Shown in pieces: positions 30,230 to 40,828 of a stretch of 64,000 nucleotides of DNA. A program made the translations under genes and the position numbers. Under the pieces are notes generated by a model. The model was given only the letters and a program-made list of their open reading frames with translations, did no database searches and had not been told where the DNA came from. The stretch lies in NCBI GenBank assembly GCA_003282205.1, contig QBZW01000001.1:1-64000 (forward strand), read 5' to 3'. Numbering within the stretch: position 1 is the stretch's first letter; each line of letters opens with the position of its first letter. This DNA is from Pelagibacteraceae bacterium AG-337-G04 (lineage in GTDB: Bacteria; Pseudomonadota; Alphaproteobacteria; Pelagibacterales; Pelagibacteraceae).

Positions 30230-31210
30230 TTAAAGATCAATTTGATCAGCAAAATAAGTTACAATACTGTTGGCTCCAGCTCTTTTGAATGAAATAAGAG
30301 ACTCTTTTATTGAAGATTTGTCTATTAATTTTTTATTTATTCCATTCATTATTAAACTGTATTCACCAGAAACTTGATATGCAAATACTGGTATTTTGAA
30401 ATTATCTTTTACTTTTTTTATTATATCAAGATAGGGCATTCCAGGTTTAACCATAACCATGTCAGCACCTTCTTTTATATCTAATGAAACTTCTCTCAAA
30501 GACTCATCTGAATTTCGAAAATCCATTTGGTATGTTTTTTTATCACCTTTTAATAATTTTTTTGATCCAACAGCATCTCTAAATGGTCCATAAAAACTAG
30601 ATGAAAATTTAACTGCATATGATAATATTAATACGTCGTTTAAATTATTTTTATCTAAAGCTGAGCGAATTTTACCAATTCTACCATCCATCATATCTGA
30701 GGGTGCGATTACATCACATCCCATCTTAGCTTGTAACACTGCTTGTTTGGTAAGTATTTCTAAAGTTTTATCATTTAGAATATTGTTATTCTTTAATAAT
30801 CCATCATGGCCGTGAGAAGTATAAGGATCTAAGGCTACATCACACATAATTCCAATTTTATTCTTAAATTTCTTTTTAATAAACTTTATTCCTCTGCAAA
30901 CTAAATTGTCTGGATTTAAAGCTTCAGAACCTATTTCATCTTTTTTTGTTGGGTTTGTATATGGAAACAAAGCAACCATAGGTATCCCTTTTTTTATTGC
31001 TTTACTAACAACTGTATTTAACTTGTCTACACTGTATCTAAATATATTTGGCATAGATTTTATTGATTCTTTTCTATTTTTTCCTTCAATCAAGAAAATT
31101 GGAAGGATCAAATCACTATAAGATAAAGAACTTTCTTGAACTAATTTTCTAGACCAAGCAAATTTTCTTGATCTTCTTAGCCTTAAATTTGGGTATTTAC
31201 CTGTAATCAT
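30230..31210 (-). CDS. hemB: delta-aminolevulinic acid dehydratase (porphobilinogen synthase)
   Basis: Joins two 5-aminolevulinates into porphobilinogen for heme and cobalamin-type tetrapyrroles. The 326-residue protein has LILPIFLIEG, GIMCDVALDPYTSHGHDGLL, the DVIAPSDMMDGRIGKIR segment and the Schiff-base region MVMVKPGMPYLDIIKK. The metal site has the Asp-type (DVALDPYT) rather than the triple-cysteine zinc form, suggesting a Mg-type enzyme. A longer frame starts at 31273, but those 21 extra residues do not look like the family; I chose the ATG at 31210. Confidence 0.93.
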   Translation of the reverse strand: MITGKYPNLRLRRSRKFAWSRKLVQESSLSYSDLILPIFLIEGKNRKESIKSMPNIFRYSVDKLNTVVSKAIKKGIPMVALFPYTNPTKKDEIGSEALNPDNLVCRGIKFIKKKFKNKIGIMCDVALDPYTSHGHDGLLKNNNILNDKTLEILTKQAVLQAKMGCDVIAPSDMMDGRIGKIRSALDKNNLNDVLILSYAVKFSSSFYGPFRDAVGSKKLLKGDKKTYQMDFRNSDESLREVSLDIKEGADMVMVKPGMPYLDIIKKVKDNFKIPVFAYQVSGEYSLIMNGINKKLIDKSSIKESLISFKRAGANSIVTYFADQIDL

Positions 31211-31278
31211 ATTGTATTTTATTATGCGACAAAATCTATTATACAAATATATATATAAATGAGTAGAAAACAATCTCC

Positions 31279-31923
31279 ATGATATACAATAAAAATAAAA
31301 TTGTGAATTTAAATTTACATGATCAAACTGATAGAGTTTTAGATTTTAGTGATTTTCAAAAACAGACTATACAATTTGATATTGATAAACTTCAAGATGC
31401 CTACAACCAAATTACTCAAATTAAAAAATTTGATGATGGGGGAGGTGTAACTAATTTTGGTGCAATTTCATTAACACAAATACCAGGAGACCCTGATTCA
31501 ATAAAAGGTAGTAAAGCTCGAGGTGTTTATTGGACTAAGCCAGATAAATCTGGGAAAGAAGTTTCAAGAGATGTGGATATAGATGAGTCTAAATACAGTG
31601 AATTCATAAGAGATTACGAAAATACTTATTTTAAAGAAGTTTATGATGTTCTTTCATCAAAATATAAATTAGGCAGAGTAAGAATTTTATTAAAAGAACC
31701 AAGATCAACATTAAGCTGGCATAGGGATCCAGAACCTAGATTGCATATACCAATTATAACAAATCCAGGATGCTTGATGGTTATAGATAATGTGGCTAAG
31801 CATATGCCTGCTGATGGATCAGTTTGGGTTACTAACAATACAAAATATCATAATGCATTTAATGGTGGTGAAGAAAATAGAATACACCTTGTTGCTTGTG
31901 TTTTAGATTATAAATTTAATTAA
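31279..31923 (+). CDS. aspartyl/asparaginyl beta-hydroxylase-like dioxygenase
   Basis: A 214-residue protein of the cupin-fold 2-oxoglutarate/Fe(II) type. It has a likely iron-binding HxD in STLSWHRDPEPRLHIPII and a distal histidine in KYHNAFNGGEENRIHLVACV, where the Arg would bind 2-oxoglutarate; MPADGSVWVTNNT lies between, as in Asp_Arg_Hydrox proteins. The substrate is unknown; characterised relatives hydroxylate Asp, Asn or Arg side chains of proteins or free amino acids. It is divergent from hemB and one base upstream of rpiB, so probably co-transcribed with rpiB-glyA. Confidence 0.75.
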   Translation: MIYNKNKIVNLNLHDQTDRVLDFSDFQKQTIQFDIDKLQDAYNQITQIKKFDDGGGVTNFGAISLTQIPGDPDSIKGSKARGVYWTKPDKSGKEVSRDVDIDESKYSEFIRDYENTYFKEVYDVLSSKYKLGRVRILLKEPRSTLSWHRDPEPRLHIPIITNPGCLMVIDNVAKHMPADGSVWVTNNTKYHNAFNGGEENRIHLVACVLDYKFN

Positions 31924-31924
31924 T

Positions 31925-32344
31925 TTGAAAAAAATTTATATTGCATCTGATCACGCTGGATTTAAGTTAAAAGAAAGTATTAAAAGAGAGTTCTCATCAA
32001 GATTTAAAGTTTTAGATTTAGGTCCAAAACATTCAAAAAAATCGGTAAACTACCCAGATTATGCCCATAAATTATCAAAAAAAATAAAAAATGAAAATGT
32101 GGGCATTTTAGTATGTGGTTCAGGTATGGGTATGTCAATGACTGCTAATAAGCATAAAAATATAAGAGCTGCATTATGTTATTCGGTAAAAAACGTTAAA
32201 TTATCTAGATTGCATAATGATGCAAATGTTATTACATTAGGAGAAAGGTTGATTAGTAAAAATTTAGCCTTTAGATGTGTAAATGCATTTTTAAATACTA
32301 AATTTGAAGGTGGAAGACATTTAAAAAGAGTTAAAAAAATATAA
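31925..32344 (+). CDS. rpiB: ribose-5-phosphate isomerase B
   Basis: Interconverts ribose-5-phosphate and ribulose-5-phosphate. The 139-residue protein has [14 protein letters not shown] at the N-terminus and the active-site loop [18 protein letters not shown] with its catalytic Cys, then [12 protein letters not shown]. Start is TTG at 31925, one base after the preceding stop; no ATG fits before the first strand. glyA follows after four bases. Confidence 0.93.
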   Translation: MKKIYIASDHAGFKLKESIKREFSSRFKVLDLGPKHSKKSVNYPDYAHKLSKKIKNENVGILVCGSGMGMSMTANKHKNIRAALCYSVKNVKLSRLHNDANVITLGERLISKNLAFRCVNAFLNTKFEGGRHLKRVKKI

Positions 32345-32348
32345 AATT

Positions 32349-33659
32349 ATGTCAAGTGAAACAAAATATTTAAACAGTGATTACAAAGACTTTTTTGAAA
32401 AAAGTTTATTAGATAGTGATCCAGAAATTTATAAAGCTATTAATGATGAGTTAGTAAGACAACAAAATCATATAGAATTAATTGCCTCTGAAAATATTGT
32501 ATCACAAGCAGTCCTTGAAGCTCAAGGTTCAGTATTAACAAATAAGTATGCTGAAGGCTATCCTGGCAAAAGATATTATAATGGTTGTGAACATGTTGAT
32601 GTAGCTGAACAATTAGCTATAGATAGACTTAAAGAATTATTTAATTGTAAATTTGCCAACGCTCAACCACACTCGGGGGCACAGGCAAACGGTGCAGTAT
32701 TTTTAGCCTTGTTAAAACCTGGCGATACTTTTATGGGAATGAGTTTGAATTCAGGGGGACACATTACTCATGGTCTAAAAATTTCAATGTCAGGTAAGTG
32801 GTTTAATGCAATTGGATATGAAGTTGATAAAGAATCTGAACTTATTGATTATGAAAATGTTGAAAAACTTGCGCTTGATCACAAACCTAAACTTATTATA
32901 GCTGGAGGTAGTGCTTATTCAAGAGTGATTGATTTTAAAAGATTTAGAGAAATTGCTGACAAGGTAGGAGCATATTTGATGGTTGATATGGCTCATTTTT
33001 CCGGTTTGGTTGCTGGTAAAGGATATCCAAATCCATGTGACTATGCTCATGTAGTTACATCAACTACTCATAAAGTATTTAGAAGTGCAAGAGGTGGAAT
33101 TATATTAACTAATCAAGAAGACCTTTCTAAAAAATTTAATACTGCAGTTTTCCCTGGATATCAAGGAGGACCACTTATGCATATTATAGCTGCTAAAGCT
33201 GTTGGTTTTAAAGAGGCATTAAAACCTGAATTTAAAGATTATATTAAAACTGTTTTAGCAAACGCTAAAATTTTAGCTGAGACGTTAAAAAATAATGGCT
33301 TTAAAATTTATTCAGGTGGGACAGATACACATCTAATGTTGGTTGACCTAAGACCTTTTAATGTAAAAGGTAATGTTGCTGCAGAAAGCCTTTCTAGAGC
33401 AAACATAACATGTAATAAAAATGGTATTCCATTTGATAATGAAAGCCCAATGATAACTTCTGGTATAAGACTTGGATCTCAGGCTGCTACAACTAGAGGA
33501 TTTGGGTTGAAAGAATTTCAAATAGTAGGTGATTTAATAACAAAAACTATTAAAGGTTTAGCTGCAAACCCCGAGAATAACTCTAAAACTGAGGATGAAG
33601 TAAGAAAAGAAGTTGTTAGCCTCTGCTCAAATTTTCCTATATATAAGCATCTAGGTTAA
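32349..33659 (+). CDS. glyA: serine hydroxymethyltransferase
   Basis: PLP enzyme that interconverts serine and glycine while moving a one-carbon unit to or from THF. The 436-residue protein has [67 protein letters not shown] and the PLP-lysine motif [16 protein letters not shown]. Complete length. It would complement sarcosine oxidase elsewhere in the window, which yields glycine and methylene-THF, the two substrates of serine formation. Confidence 0.97.
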   Translation: MSSETKYLNSDYKDFFEKSLLDSDPEIYKAINDELVRQQNHIELIASENIVSQAVLEAQGSVLTNKYAEGYPGKRYYNGCEHVDVAEQLAIDRLKELFNCKFANAQPHSGAQANGAVFLALLKPGDTFMGMSLNSGGHITHGLKISMSGKWFNAIGYEVDKESELIDYENVEKLALDHKPKLIIAGGSAYSRVIDFKRFREIADKVGAYLMVDMAHFSGLVAGKGYPNPCDYAHVVTSTTHKVFRSARGGIILTNQEDLSKKFNTAVFPGYQGGPLMHIIAAKAVGFKEALKPEFKDYIKTVLANAKILAETLKNNGFKIYSGGTDTHLMLVDLRPFNVKGNVAAESLSRANITCNKNGIPFDNESPMITSGIRLGSQAATTRGFGLKEFQIVGDLITKTIKGLAANPENNSKTEDEVRKEVVSLCSNFPIYKHLG

Positions 33660-33668
33660 TTTAATCTT

Positions 33669-34127
33669 ATGATATGTCCTATATGTAAAAAAGGCGATAC
33701 GTCTGTTGTCGACTCTCGACCAACAGAAGATGGCACAACAATTAGAAGAAGAAGGCTATGCACATGTGGACAAAGATTTACTACTTTTGAAAGAGTACAA
33801 TTTAGAGAATTAACAGTAATCAAAAAGAATGGAAGAAAATCGACATTTGATAGAGAAAAACTTTCAAAATCTATTTATGTTGCATTAAAAAAAAGACCAA
33901 TTGATACAGAAACAACTGAAAAATTTATTTCAAAAATAAGCAGGTCGCTTGAAGAATTAGGTCAAAGTGAAATATTGTCAAATACGATAGGAACCATGGT
34001 TATGGAGGGTTTAAAGGAACTTGATCCTGTAGCTTATGTTCGATTTGCATCAGTCTATAGAAACTTCAGAGAAGAAAAAGACTTTGTTCAATTTGTGGAT
34101 AAAATTGATGTCTTTAAAAAAAGGTAA
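33669..34127 (+). CDS. nrdR: transcriptional repressor NrdR
   Basis: ATP-cone repressor of ribonucleotide reductase genes. The 152-residue protein has an N-terminal zinc ribbon, [22 protein letters not shown] followed by [16 protein letters not shown], and an ATP-cone domain ([20 protein letters not shown]). The second cysteine pair is spaced CxC, one residue shorter than the CxxC normally seen (RRRRxCxxCxxRF), so the zinc site may be altered. glyA-nrdR-ribD order is typical of alphaproteobacteria. Confidence 0.95.
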   Translation: MICPICKKGDTSVVDSRPTEDGTTIRRRRLCTCGQRFTTFERVQFRELTVIKKNGRKSTFDREKLSKSIYVALKKRPIDTETTEKFISKISRSLEELGQSEILSNTIGTMVMEGLKELDPVAYVRFASVYRNFREEKDFVQFVDKIDVFKKR

Positions 34128-35205
34128 TTATAAAGCATCCGATAAAAAAATAATGAACTTTGCTATTAATTTAGCAGAGAACAATAAGTATTTTACTGGA
34201 ACGAATCCATCTGTAGGATGTGTAATTGTAAAAAATAATAAAATCTTATCATTTGCAACGACTAATAATGGCGGAAGACCACATGCAGAAAGTCTTGCTT
34301 TAAATAAAAATAAATATAACAAAGGAACATCACTTTACTCGACACTTGAACCATGTTCTCATCATGGAGTAACACCTCCTTGCACAAATTTAATAATAAA
34401 AAATAAAGTAAAGAAAGTTTATTATTCAATTGAAGATAAAGATTTAAGAACTTTTAACAAAACTAAAAAGATTTTAAAGTCTAAAAAAATAGTTGCTATA
34501 TCAGGACTTCAAAAACAAAACGTAAAGAATCTCTACAATGAATATAATTATATAAGATCTAAGAAAGCACCATATATAATTGGTAAAATTGCGACTTCAT
34601 CAAATTTTAATATTTTAAGGAATAATTCTCCAATAACAAATATACATTCAAAAAATGTTTCACATATTTTAAGATTTCAAAATCATGCAATATTAACATC
34701 TTACAAGACAATTAATACAGATAACCCTAAACTTAATTGTAGATTAAATGGATTAGAGAAGTTTTCACCTAAAGTAGTTGTAATTGATAAAAATTTAAAA
34801 ATAAAAATTAATTCTTATGTAGTTAAAAATTCAACAAAAAGTAAAATAATTATATTTCACTGTTCTAAAAATATTTCAAAAATTAGATTATTAAAAAATA
34901 GAGGTGTTAAGCTTATTTATCAAAATGTGAATAACAGTAAGAATTTCAATCTTAGAGAAATTTGTAAAAAACTTTATACATTTGGACTGCATAAGTTATT
35001 AGTGGAGACAGGCAAGGATTTAATGACTAATTTTCTTAATGAAAATTTATTAAATGAATTTTACTTCTTCAAAAGCGACAAAATAATCTCTAATAGAGAT
35101 AAAATTAATATATCTTCATTAGTAAAAATGATTAATAAAAAATATAAAAATAAAAAAAAAATAAACACATATTTGGATAAAGACACGCTTACTCACTATT
35201 ACTAA
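34108..35205 (+). CDS. ribD: bifunctional pyrimidine deaminase/reductase RibD
   Basis: Deaminates and then reduces the pyrimidine intermediate of riboflavin synthesis. The 365-residue protein has an N-terminal zinc deaminase domain ([43 protein letters not shown]) and a C-terminal reductase domain ([47 protein letters not shown]). The longer frame from 34036 lies inside nrdR; I chose the ATG at 34108, which gives a 20-base overlap. Confidence 0.94.
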   Translation: MSLKKGNYKASDKKIMNFAINLAENNKYFTGTNPSVGCVIVKNNKILSFATTNNGGRPHAESLALNKNKYNKGTSLYSTLEPCSHHGVTPPCTNLIIKNKVKKVYYSIEDKDLRTFNKTKKILKSKKIVAISGLQKQNVKNLYNEYNYIRSKKAPYIIGKIATSSNFNILRNNSPITNIHSKNVSHILRFQNHAILTSYKTINTDNPKLNCRLNGLEKFSPKVVVIDKNLKIKINSYVVKNSTKSKIIIFHCSKNISKIRLLKNRGVKLIYQNVNNSKNFNLREICKKLYTFGLHKLLVETGKDLMTNFLNENLLNEFYFFKSDKIISNRDKINISSLVKMINKKYKNKKKINTYLDKDTLTHYY

Positions 35206-35206
35206 A

Positions 35207-35800
35207 ATGTTTAATGGAATTATATTTAACAAAGGCACAATTAAAAGAATCGAAAAAAGAGCAAAGGGTGTTGATTTATTTATAAAATCTTCATTGAACG
35301 TTTCAAATAAAAATCTTGGAATTTCAATTTCTTGTGATGGAGTTTGTCTAACATTAATTGCTTATAAAAATAAGACTTTAAAATTTTATCTATCAAATGA
35401 AACATTGACTAAATCAAAATTTAGAAATATTAAAATTGGAGATGAAATTAATTTAGAAAAACCATTAAAATTTGGTGATAATATTTCAGGACATATCTGC
35501 CAGGGTCATGTTGATACAGTTTGCTCTGTAAAAAGTATAAAGAAAGTTGATAAATCAAATATTTTTGAATTTAAAATAACAAAATCACTTAAGAAGCAAT
35601 TGGTAGAAAAAGCCTCTATTCTAATAAATGGAGTATCACTAACAATATCCAAAATAAAAAAAAATTCTTTTGAAATATGGATTATCCCTCACACATTAAA
35701 ACTAACTAATTTAATCAAATTAAAAAAAAATGATTTGGTTAATGTCGAGATTGATATTATGTCAAAATATTTAAAAAAATTTATCAATGAAAAAAAATAA
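35207..35800 (+). CDS. ribE: riboflavin synthase alpha chain
   Basis: Dismutates two 6,7-dimethyl-8-ribityllumazines into riboflavin. The 197-residue protein shows the duplicated lumazine-binding domains: MFNGIIFNKGTIK with SISCDGVCLTLI, and GHICQGHVDTVCSVKSI with SILINGVSLTISKI. It is at family length. It overlaps ribBA by 14 bases. Confidence 0.93.
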   Translation: MFNGIIFNKGTIKRIEKRAKGVDLFIKSSLNVSNKNLGISISCDGVCLTLIAYKNKTLKFYLSNETLTKSKFRNIKIGDEINLEKPLKFGDNISGHICQGHVDTVCSVKSIKKVDKSNIFEFKITKSLKKQLVEKASILINGVSLTISKIKKNSFEIWIIPHTLKLTNLIKLKKNDLVNVEIDIMSKYLKKFINEKK

Positions 35801-36902
35801 TTTTAGCTCAATAGAAAGTATAATTAAGACAGTTAAGAAAAATGGAATGTATATTCTTGTTGATGATGAAAGCAAACATGAAGAAATGGAGAATGAAGGA
35901 GATTTAGTAATTTCTACCTCAGCTGTAAATCCAAAACATATTAATTTTATGGCTAAACATGCAAGAGGATTAATCTGTTTAGCAATGGATAATGCACAAT
36001 CAAAAAAAATTGGATTAACCTTAGCTTCACCAGTAAATCAATCTAGGAGTAAAACAGCATTTACATATTCTATAGAAGCAAAAAAAGGTGTCACAACAGG
36101 TATATCAGCTTATGATCGAGCAAAAACTATTAAAGTTGCTTCAAATAAAAATGCTAAAAAGAACGATATTGTATCACCAGGCCATGTTTTTCCAGTAATA
36201 GCTAGAGATGGAGGAGTTCTTGTTAGAGCAGGTCATACTGAAGCATCAGTTGATATATCAAAACTTGCCAAAAAGAACAATTCAGCTGTTATTTGTGAAA
36301 TCATGGCAGATGATGGAAAAATGGCTACTGGTAAAACATTATTTAATTTTGCTAAAAGACATAAACTTAAAATAGGAAAGATTGAAGATTTAATTGCCTA
36401 TAGATTAAAGAGGGAAAAACTAATCAAATTAAAAAAAACTTCTTCAATAATTGTTCAGAAACAAAAATTTAAAATAAAAGTATTTGAAAATATCCTTGAT
36501 GGGTCTGAAAATTTTGCATTGATTAAAGGATCCTTGAAAAGGGGTATTGTCCCTAGATTAAGAGTAATTTCATCAAACGTAGTTCAAAATTATTTAATTA
36601 ATCAAAAATTGCCAAATTCATTTGATAAAACAATTACTTATTTCAAAAAATATAATAATTGTGTTCTTGTATTTATAAGAGACCCTAATTTGAAATCAGT
36701 TACTCAAACACTTAAACAGTATAAAAGTAAAACCTTCTATAAAAAAGGTCACGATAAATTGATTAGAAACTACGGTATTGGAGCCCAAATTATTAAATCT
36801 TTAAACATTAAAAATATGATACTTGTTACTAGATCAAAAAAAAAAGTGATAGGATTAGATGGTTATGGAATTAAAATTAAAAAACAGGAAATTATAAAGT
36901 GA
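35787..36902 (+). CDS. ribBA: 3,4-dihydroxy-2-butanone 4-phosphate synthase with degenerate GTP cyclohydrolase II domain
   Basis: The N-terminal domain (about residues 1-205) should convert ribulose-5-phosphate to dihydroxybutanone phosphate: VDDESKHEEMENEGDLVIST, KHARGLICLAM, GVTTGISAYDRAKTI, SPGHVFPVIARDGGVLVRAG, GHTEASVDI are all present. The acidic loop carries a few extra residues before ENEGD. The C-terminal domain has the size of GTP cyclohydrolase II but lacks the three zinc cysteines (normally CLTGDVFGSLRCDCG); the aligned segment reads LRVISSNVVQNYLINQ. It is therefore probably inactive as a cyclohydrolase. Its stop overlaps the ribH GTG start. Confidence 0.9.
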   Translation: MKKNNFSSIESIIKTVKKNGMYILVDDESKHEEMENEGDLVISTSAVNPKHINFMAKHARGLICLAMDNAQSKKIGLTLASPVNQSRSKTAFTYSIEAKKGVTTGISAYDRAKTIKVASNKNAKKNDIVSPGHVFPVIARDGGVLVRAGHTEASVDISKLAKKNNSAVICEIMADDGKMATGKTLFNFAKRHKLKIGKIEDLIAYRLKREKLIKLKKTSSIIVQKQKFKIKVFENILDGSENFALIKGSLKRGIVPRLRVISSNVVQNYLINQKLPNSFDKTITYFKKYNNCVLVFIRDPNLKSVTQTLKQYKSKTFYKKGHDKLIRNYGIGAQIIKSLNIKNMILVTRSKKKVIGLDGYGIKIKKQEIIK

Positions 36903-37285
36903 AAAAAAAAATTCTTATTGTTTTGGCAAGTTATTATAAAAATATTGCTGGGTCTTTATTAAAAAATGCAAAATATAAAATTAAGAATAAATGTAGTATA
37001 AAGGTGATTAGCGTACCTGGCGCGTTTGAGATACCAGTTACTATAGCAAAAAATTTAAATAAATTTGATGGATTCATCGCTTTAGGTTGTGTGATTAAAG
37101 GTCAAACGCCTCATTTTGAATTTATATCAAAGGCAACTACTGATGCATTAATGACATTATCAATTACGTCTAAGAAACCTGTAGGAAACGGTGTGATTAC
37201 CTGCTTAAACAAAAAACAAGCTATTGCACGTGGCAGGAAAGGCTCAGAAGCAGCTGAGGCAGTTTTATCTGTTATATCTCAATAA
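36899..37285 (+). CDS. ribH: 6,7-dimethyl-8-ribityllumazine synthase
   Basis: Condenses the RibD/phosphatase product with dihydroxybutanone phosphate. The 128-residue protein has VISVPGAFEIPVTIA, the active-site loop ALGCVIKGQTPHFEFIS and the C-terminal NKKQAIARGRKGSEAAEAVL. It is at the short end of the family (140-160 residues), mostly through a trimmed N-terminus. Start is GTG at 36899, overlapping the ribBA stop (GTGA). Confidence 0.94.
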   Translation: MKKKILIVLASYYKNIAGSLLKNAKYKIKNKCSIKVISVPGAFEIPVTIAKNLNKFDGFIALGCVIKGQTPHFEFISKATTDALMTLSITSKKPVGNGVITCLNKKQAIARGRKGSEAAEAVLSVISQ

Positions 37286-37288
37286 ATT

Positions 37289-37693
37289 ATGACAGTTCAA
37301 TTTTCGCCACAAAGAAACCCAAGGGTAATAATTATACAAAAGCTTTACGGAAAACTTTTCAATAATGAGGAAAATATAACTTTTCCTAAACATAGATTCA
37401 AAAAATTTATAAAAGATATTGTTAATGGAACTATTGAGAGAGAAGAGTTAATAAATATAGAAATTAATAATCATTTAGAGCAGGATCTGAAAATTCAAAA
37501 TATGGATAAAGTTTTTCAAATCATTATAAAGAGTGCAATTTTTGAATTGTTGTATAAACCAAATACTTCAATCAAAATTATTATTAATGAATATTTGAAA
37601 GCATCTAATTTTTTTATTGATGTTTCACAGACTAAATATTTAAACGCATTATTAGATAAAATTTCAAAAAAAATTAGAACAAGCAATGGATGA
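37289..37693 (+). CDS. nusB: transcription antitermination factor NusB
   Basis: RNA-binding component of the rRNA antitermination complex. The 134-residue helical protein has the family's N-terminal ARVIIIQKLYGK-like RNPRVIIIQKLYGK and the C-terminal KIIINEYLKASNFFIDVSQTKYLNALLDKI motif, including the LNEYLeLa(k)-type helix and the INALLdki end. It sits between ribH and thiL, the standard alphaproteobacterial arrangement, with an eight-base overlap into thiL. Confidence 0.92.
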   Translation: MTVQFSPQRNPRVIIIQKLYGKLFNNEENITFPKHRFKKFIKDIVNGTIEREELINIEINNHLEQDLKIQNMDKVFQIIIKSAIFELLYKPNTSIKIIINEYLKASNFFIDVSQTKYLNALLDKISKKIRTSNG

Positions 37694-38648
37694 ATTTACT
37701 TTAATTCAAAAACACTTTAAAAAATTAACTTATAATAACCCATCGGCATTAAACCTAAATGATGATGTTTTTTTTGATAAAAAACATAAAGTTGTTATTT
37801 CTACTGATACTTACGTAGAAGGTGTTCATTTTCTTCAATTTAGAAATCCTGATTTAGTAATAAAAAAAATAATAAGATCTTCAATATCGGATTTGTATTG
37901 CAAGGGTGTAAAACCTAAATTTATTTTTATTGGTGCTAGTGGGAATAGTAAATCTTTTACAAAAAAAAATATGAATCTTTTATATAAAAGCTTAAAACAG
38001 GAGCAAAAAAAATATAATTTTAAATTATCAGGTGGTGATACAACAAAATCAAGTAAAACAGTATTCACAATTACAAGTATGGGATACGCAAAAAAAATAG
38101 TCCAAAGAAATAAATGTAAAAATAATGACGATATTTATGTAACTGGAAACTTAGGTGATAGTTACTTAGGGTTATCACTTTTGAAAAAAAAATTATTTTT
38201 GAGAAGTGCTAAACAAAGAAAATATTTTATTCAAAAATATTATATGCCAGATTTGCCAGTAAAAATAAGTTCAAAACTTTTGAAATTTGCTAACTCATCA
38301 GTTGATATATCAGATGGTTTATTGGGTGATCTATGTAAATTAATTAACACCAGTAAATTATATTTTAAATTAGATCTTAAAAAAATACCTATATCATCAA
38401 AACTTAACAATTATCTTTTAAAAACAAATAAAAAAAAAATAAATTTTATTTCTAAAGGTGATGATTATCAAATTTTGTTTACCTCCTCAAAAACGAATAG
38501 AAGATTTATTAAATTATTGTCTAAAGAAATGAATCAAAAAGTGACTTTAATAGGAAATTTAACTAATAAAACTAAAAGTAATCAAATTATCTATAACAAA
38601 AAGCTTTTAAAACACAGTTTTAATGAGGGATATTCTCATAATTTCTAA
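37686..38648 (+). CDS. thiL: thiamine-monophosphate kinase
   Basis: Phosphorylates thiamine monophosphate to thiamine pyrophosphate. The 320-residue AIR-synthase-fold protein has NLNDDVFFDKKHKVVISTDTYVEGVHF, SSISDLYCKGVKPKFIFIG, FKLSGGDTTKS, GNLGDSYLGLSLL and SVDISDGLLGDLCKLI, the usual metal/nucleotide-binding segments. It is at family length (about 320). It closes the nrdR-rib-nusB-thiL run. Confidence 0.92.
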   Translation: MDEFTLIQKHFKKLTYNNPSALNLNDDVFFDKKHKVVISTDTYVEGVHFLQFRNPDLVIKKIIRSSISDLYCKGVKPKFIFIGASGNSKSFTKKNMNLLYKSLKQEQKKYNFKLSGGDTTKSSKTVFTITSMGYAKKIVQRNKCKNNDDIYVTGNLGDSYLGLSLLKKKLFLRSAKQRKYFIQKYYMPDLPVKISSKLLKFANSSVDISDGLLGDLCKLINTSKLYFKLDLKKIPISSKLNNYLLKTNKKKINFISKGDDYQILFTSSKTNRRFIKLLSKEMNQKVTLIGNLTNKTKSNQIIYNKKLLKHSFNEGYSHNF

Positions 38649-38660
38649 TAAAGTTAAACA

Positions 38661-38688
38661 TTGCGTTTTATAAATTTTTTTGTATTAC
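38661..38688 (+). promoter_or_regulatory. putative sigma-70-type promoter for hppA
   Basis: TTGCGT (38661-38666), a 16-base spacer, then TGTATTAC with TATTAC as -10 (38683-38688), placing a start near 38695, about 28 bases before the hppA ATG. Four of six -10 bases match consensus and a TG extension precedes it. In DNA this AT-rich such matches are common, so this rests mainly on position. Confidence 0.35.
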
Positions 38689-38722
38689 ATTGTTCCCATA
38701 AATATATTTAATAAAAAACCCA

Positions 38723-40828
38723 ATGAATTCATCAACAGAAACAATCCTTTTATACATTATAGCAGCTGGAATTATATCAATCATTTATGGTTTTTTTACA
38801 GGTCGTAATATTTTAAATTCGAGTTCAGGTAATGCTAAAATGATTGAAATAGCATCAGCTATTCAAGTTGGTGCTCGTGCATATTTGAATAGGCAATATA
38901 AAACTATTGCAATAGTTGGTTTAGTTGTTTTAGTTATTATTTCTCTAGCATTTAGTACTTTAGTAGGTCTAGGTTATTTAATTGGAGCTGCATTATCTGG
39001 AATTGCTGGTTATGTTGGCATGCTTGTTTCGGTTCAAGCTAATGTTAGAACTGCAGAAGCTTCAAGAAAAAGTCTAGCAAATGGTTTATCAATTGCTTTT
39101 AGATCAGGAGCTGTAACTGGTATGTTAGTTGCTGGATTAGCTTTGTTGTCAATTGCTGTTTATTATTATTTTCTCGTAATGATTGGTATAGATGAAAGAG
39201 AAATAGTTAATGCTTTAGTTGCGCTTGGCTTTGGCGCTTCTCTAATATCAATATTTGCAAGATTAGGTGGAGGAATTTTTACAAAAGGTGCAGATGTTGG
39301 TGCTGATTTAGTTGGAAAAGTAGAAGCTGGTATCCCTGAAGATGATCCTAGAAACCCAGCTGTAATTGCTGATAATGTTGGTGATAATGTTGGAGATTGT
39401 GCTGGTATGGCAGCTGATTTATTCGAAACATATGCTGTTACAATCGTTGCAACAATGGTACTTTCATCAATTTTCTTTATAAATGATTTAAATATGATGA
39501 TTTATCCATTGGCTATTGGTGGTGCATGTATTTTGACTTCTATTCTTGGAACTTTTTTTGTTACCCTTGGTAGCGATAAAAATATTATGAAAGCTATGTA
39601 TAAAGGTTTTGTAATTACAGCAATAAGTTCATTAATTATTTTATTTCCAGTAACAAAATATGTAATTGGTTTTACTACAGAATATATAGTTAATGGAAAA
39701 TCTTTTAATGGTTTAAGTTTGTACTATTGTGGAATTATAGGGTTAATCATTACAGGTTTGATCATCTGGATTACCGAATATTATACAGGCACTGATTACA
39801 GACCTGTTAAAAGCGTTGCAAAATCCTCAACAACAGGACATGGGACAAATGTTATTCAAGGATTAGCGGTTTCAATGGAAGCAACTGCTGTACCAGCTTT
39901 AATTATAGTTGGTGGAATATTATTAACTAATCATATTGCCGGTTTGTATGGTATTGCAATCGCAGTTACAACAATGCTTGCTCTTGCTGGTATGGTTGTA
40001 GCCTTAGATGCATATGGTCCTGTTACGGATAATGCTGGAGGAATTGCAGAAATGTCTAATCTCCCAAAAAACGTTAGAAAAACTACCGATGCATTAGATG
40101 CAGTTGGAAATACAACTAAGGCAGTAACAAAAGGCTATGCAATTGGGTCAGCTGGACTTGGAGCTTTAGTTTTATTTGCTGCTTATACAGAGGATATTAA
40201 ACATTTTTCTAAAATTGCCGGTTCTAATTTAGAAGGAATTATAGTTACATTTGATTTATCTAATCCATTTGTTGTTGTTGGCTTATTAATTGGTGGAATG
40301 CTACCGTATTTATTTGGATCTATGGGTATGCAGGCAGTAGGTAGAGCAGGTGGTGCCGTAGTAATTGAAGTAAGAAGACAATTTAAAAAGATTCCAGGAA
40401 TTATGAAACGTAAAGCTAAACCAGATTATGGTAGACTAGTCGATTTATTGACAAAGGCTGCAATAAAAGAAATGATAATCCCCTCATTATTGCCAGTTTT
40501 ATCTCCAATAGTACTTTACTTAATCATTTATTCTATAGGTGGACAGGTTGCAGCTTTATCTGCAGTTGGAGCAATGCTTTTAGGTGTGATTATAACAGGT
40601 TTATTTGTAGCTGTATCAATGACTGCTGGTGGTGGCGCATGGGATAATGCAAAAAAATATATAGAAGATGGAAAATTTGGTGGAAAAGGTTCTGAGGCAC
40701 ATAAAGCAGCAGTAACTGGCGATACAGTTGGTGATCCTTATAAAGATACAGCGGGACCTGCAGTGAATCCAATGATAAAAATAACAAATATTGTCGCTTT
40801 ATTGTTATTAGCTGTTATCGCTGGATAA
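38723..40828 (+). CDS. hppA: H+-translocating membrane pyrophosphatase (K+-independent)
   Basis: Pumps protons across the inner membrane using pyrophosphate hydrolysis. The 701-residue protein has about sixteen hydrophobic segments. The active-site block [20 protein letters not shown] with [19 protein letters not shown] is intact, as is the C-terminal [21 protein letters not shown]. The diagnostic site reads [13 protein letters not shown]: a lysine where K+-dependent enzymes have alanine (GNTTAA), so K+-independent proton pumping is expected. SAR11 is known for such energy-saving pumps. The 3' end overlaps a convergent glycosyltransferase-like gene by 21 bases. Confidence 0.97.
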   Translation: MNSSTETILLYIIAAGIISIIYGFFTGRNILNSSSGNAKMIEIASAIQVGARAYLNRQYKTIAIVGLVVLVIISLAFSTLVGLGYLIGAALSGIAGYVGMLVSVQANVRTAEASRKSLANGLSIAFRSGAVTGMLVAGLALLSIAVYYYFLVMIGIDEREIVNALVALGFGASLISIFARLGGGIFTKGADVGADLVGKVEAGIPEDDPRNPAVIADNVGDNVGDCAGMAADLFETYAVTIVATMVLSSIFFINDLNMMIYPLAIGGACILTSILGTFFVTLGSDKNIMKAMYKGFVITAISSLIILFPVTKYVIGFTTEYIVNGKSFNGLSLYYCGIIGLIITGLIIWITEYYTGTDYRPVKSVAKSSTTGHGTNVIQGLAVSMEATAVPALIIVGGILLTNHIAGLYGIAIAVTTMLALAGMVVALDAYGPVTDNAGGIAEMSNLPKNVRKTTDALDAVGNTTKAVTKGYAIGSAGLGALVLFAAYTEDIKHFSKIAGSNLEGIIVTFDLSNPFVVVGLLIGGMLPYLFGSMGMQAVGRAGGAVVIEVRRQFKKIPGIMKRKAKPDYGRLVDLLTKAAIKEMIIPSLLPVLSPIVLYLIIYSIGGQVAALSAVGAMLLGVIITGLFVAVSMTAGGGAWDNAKKYIEDGKFGGKGSEAHKAAVTGDTVGDPYKDTAGPAVNPMIKITNIVALLLLAVIAG

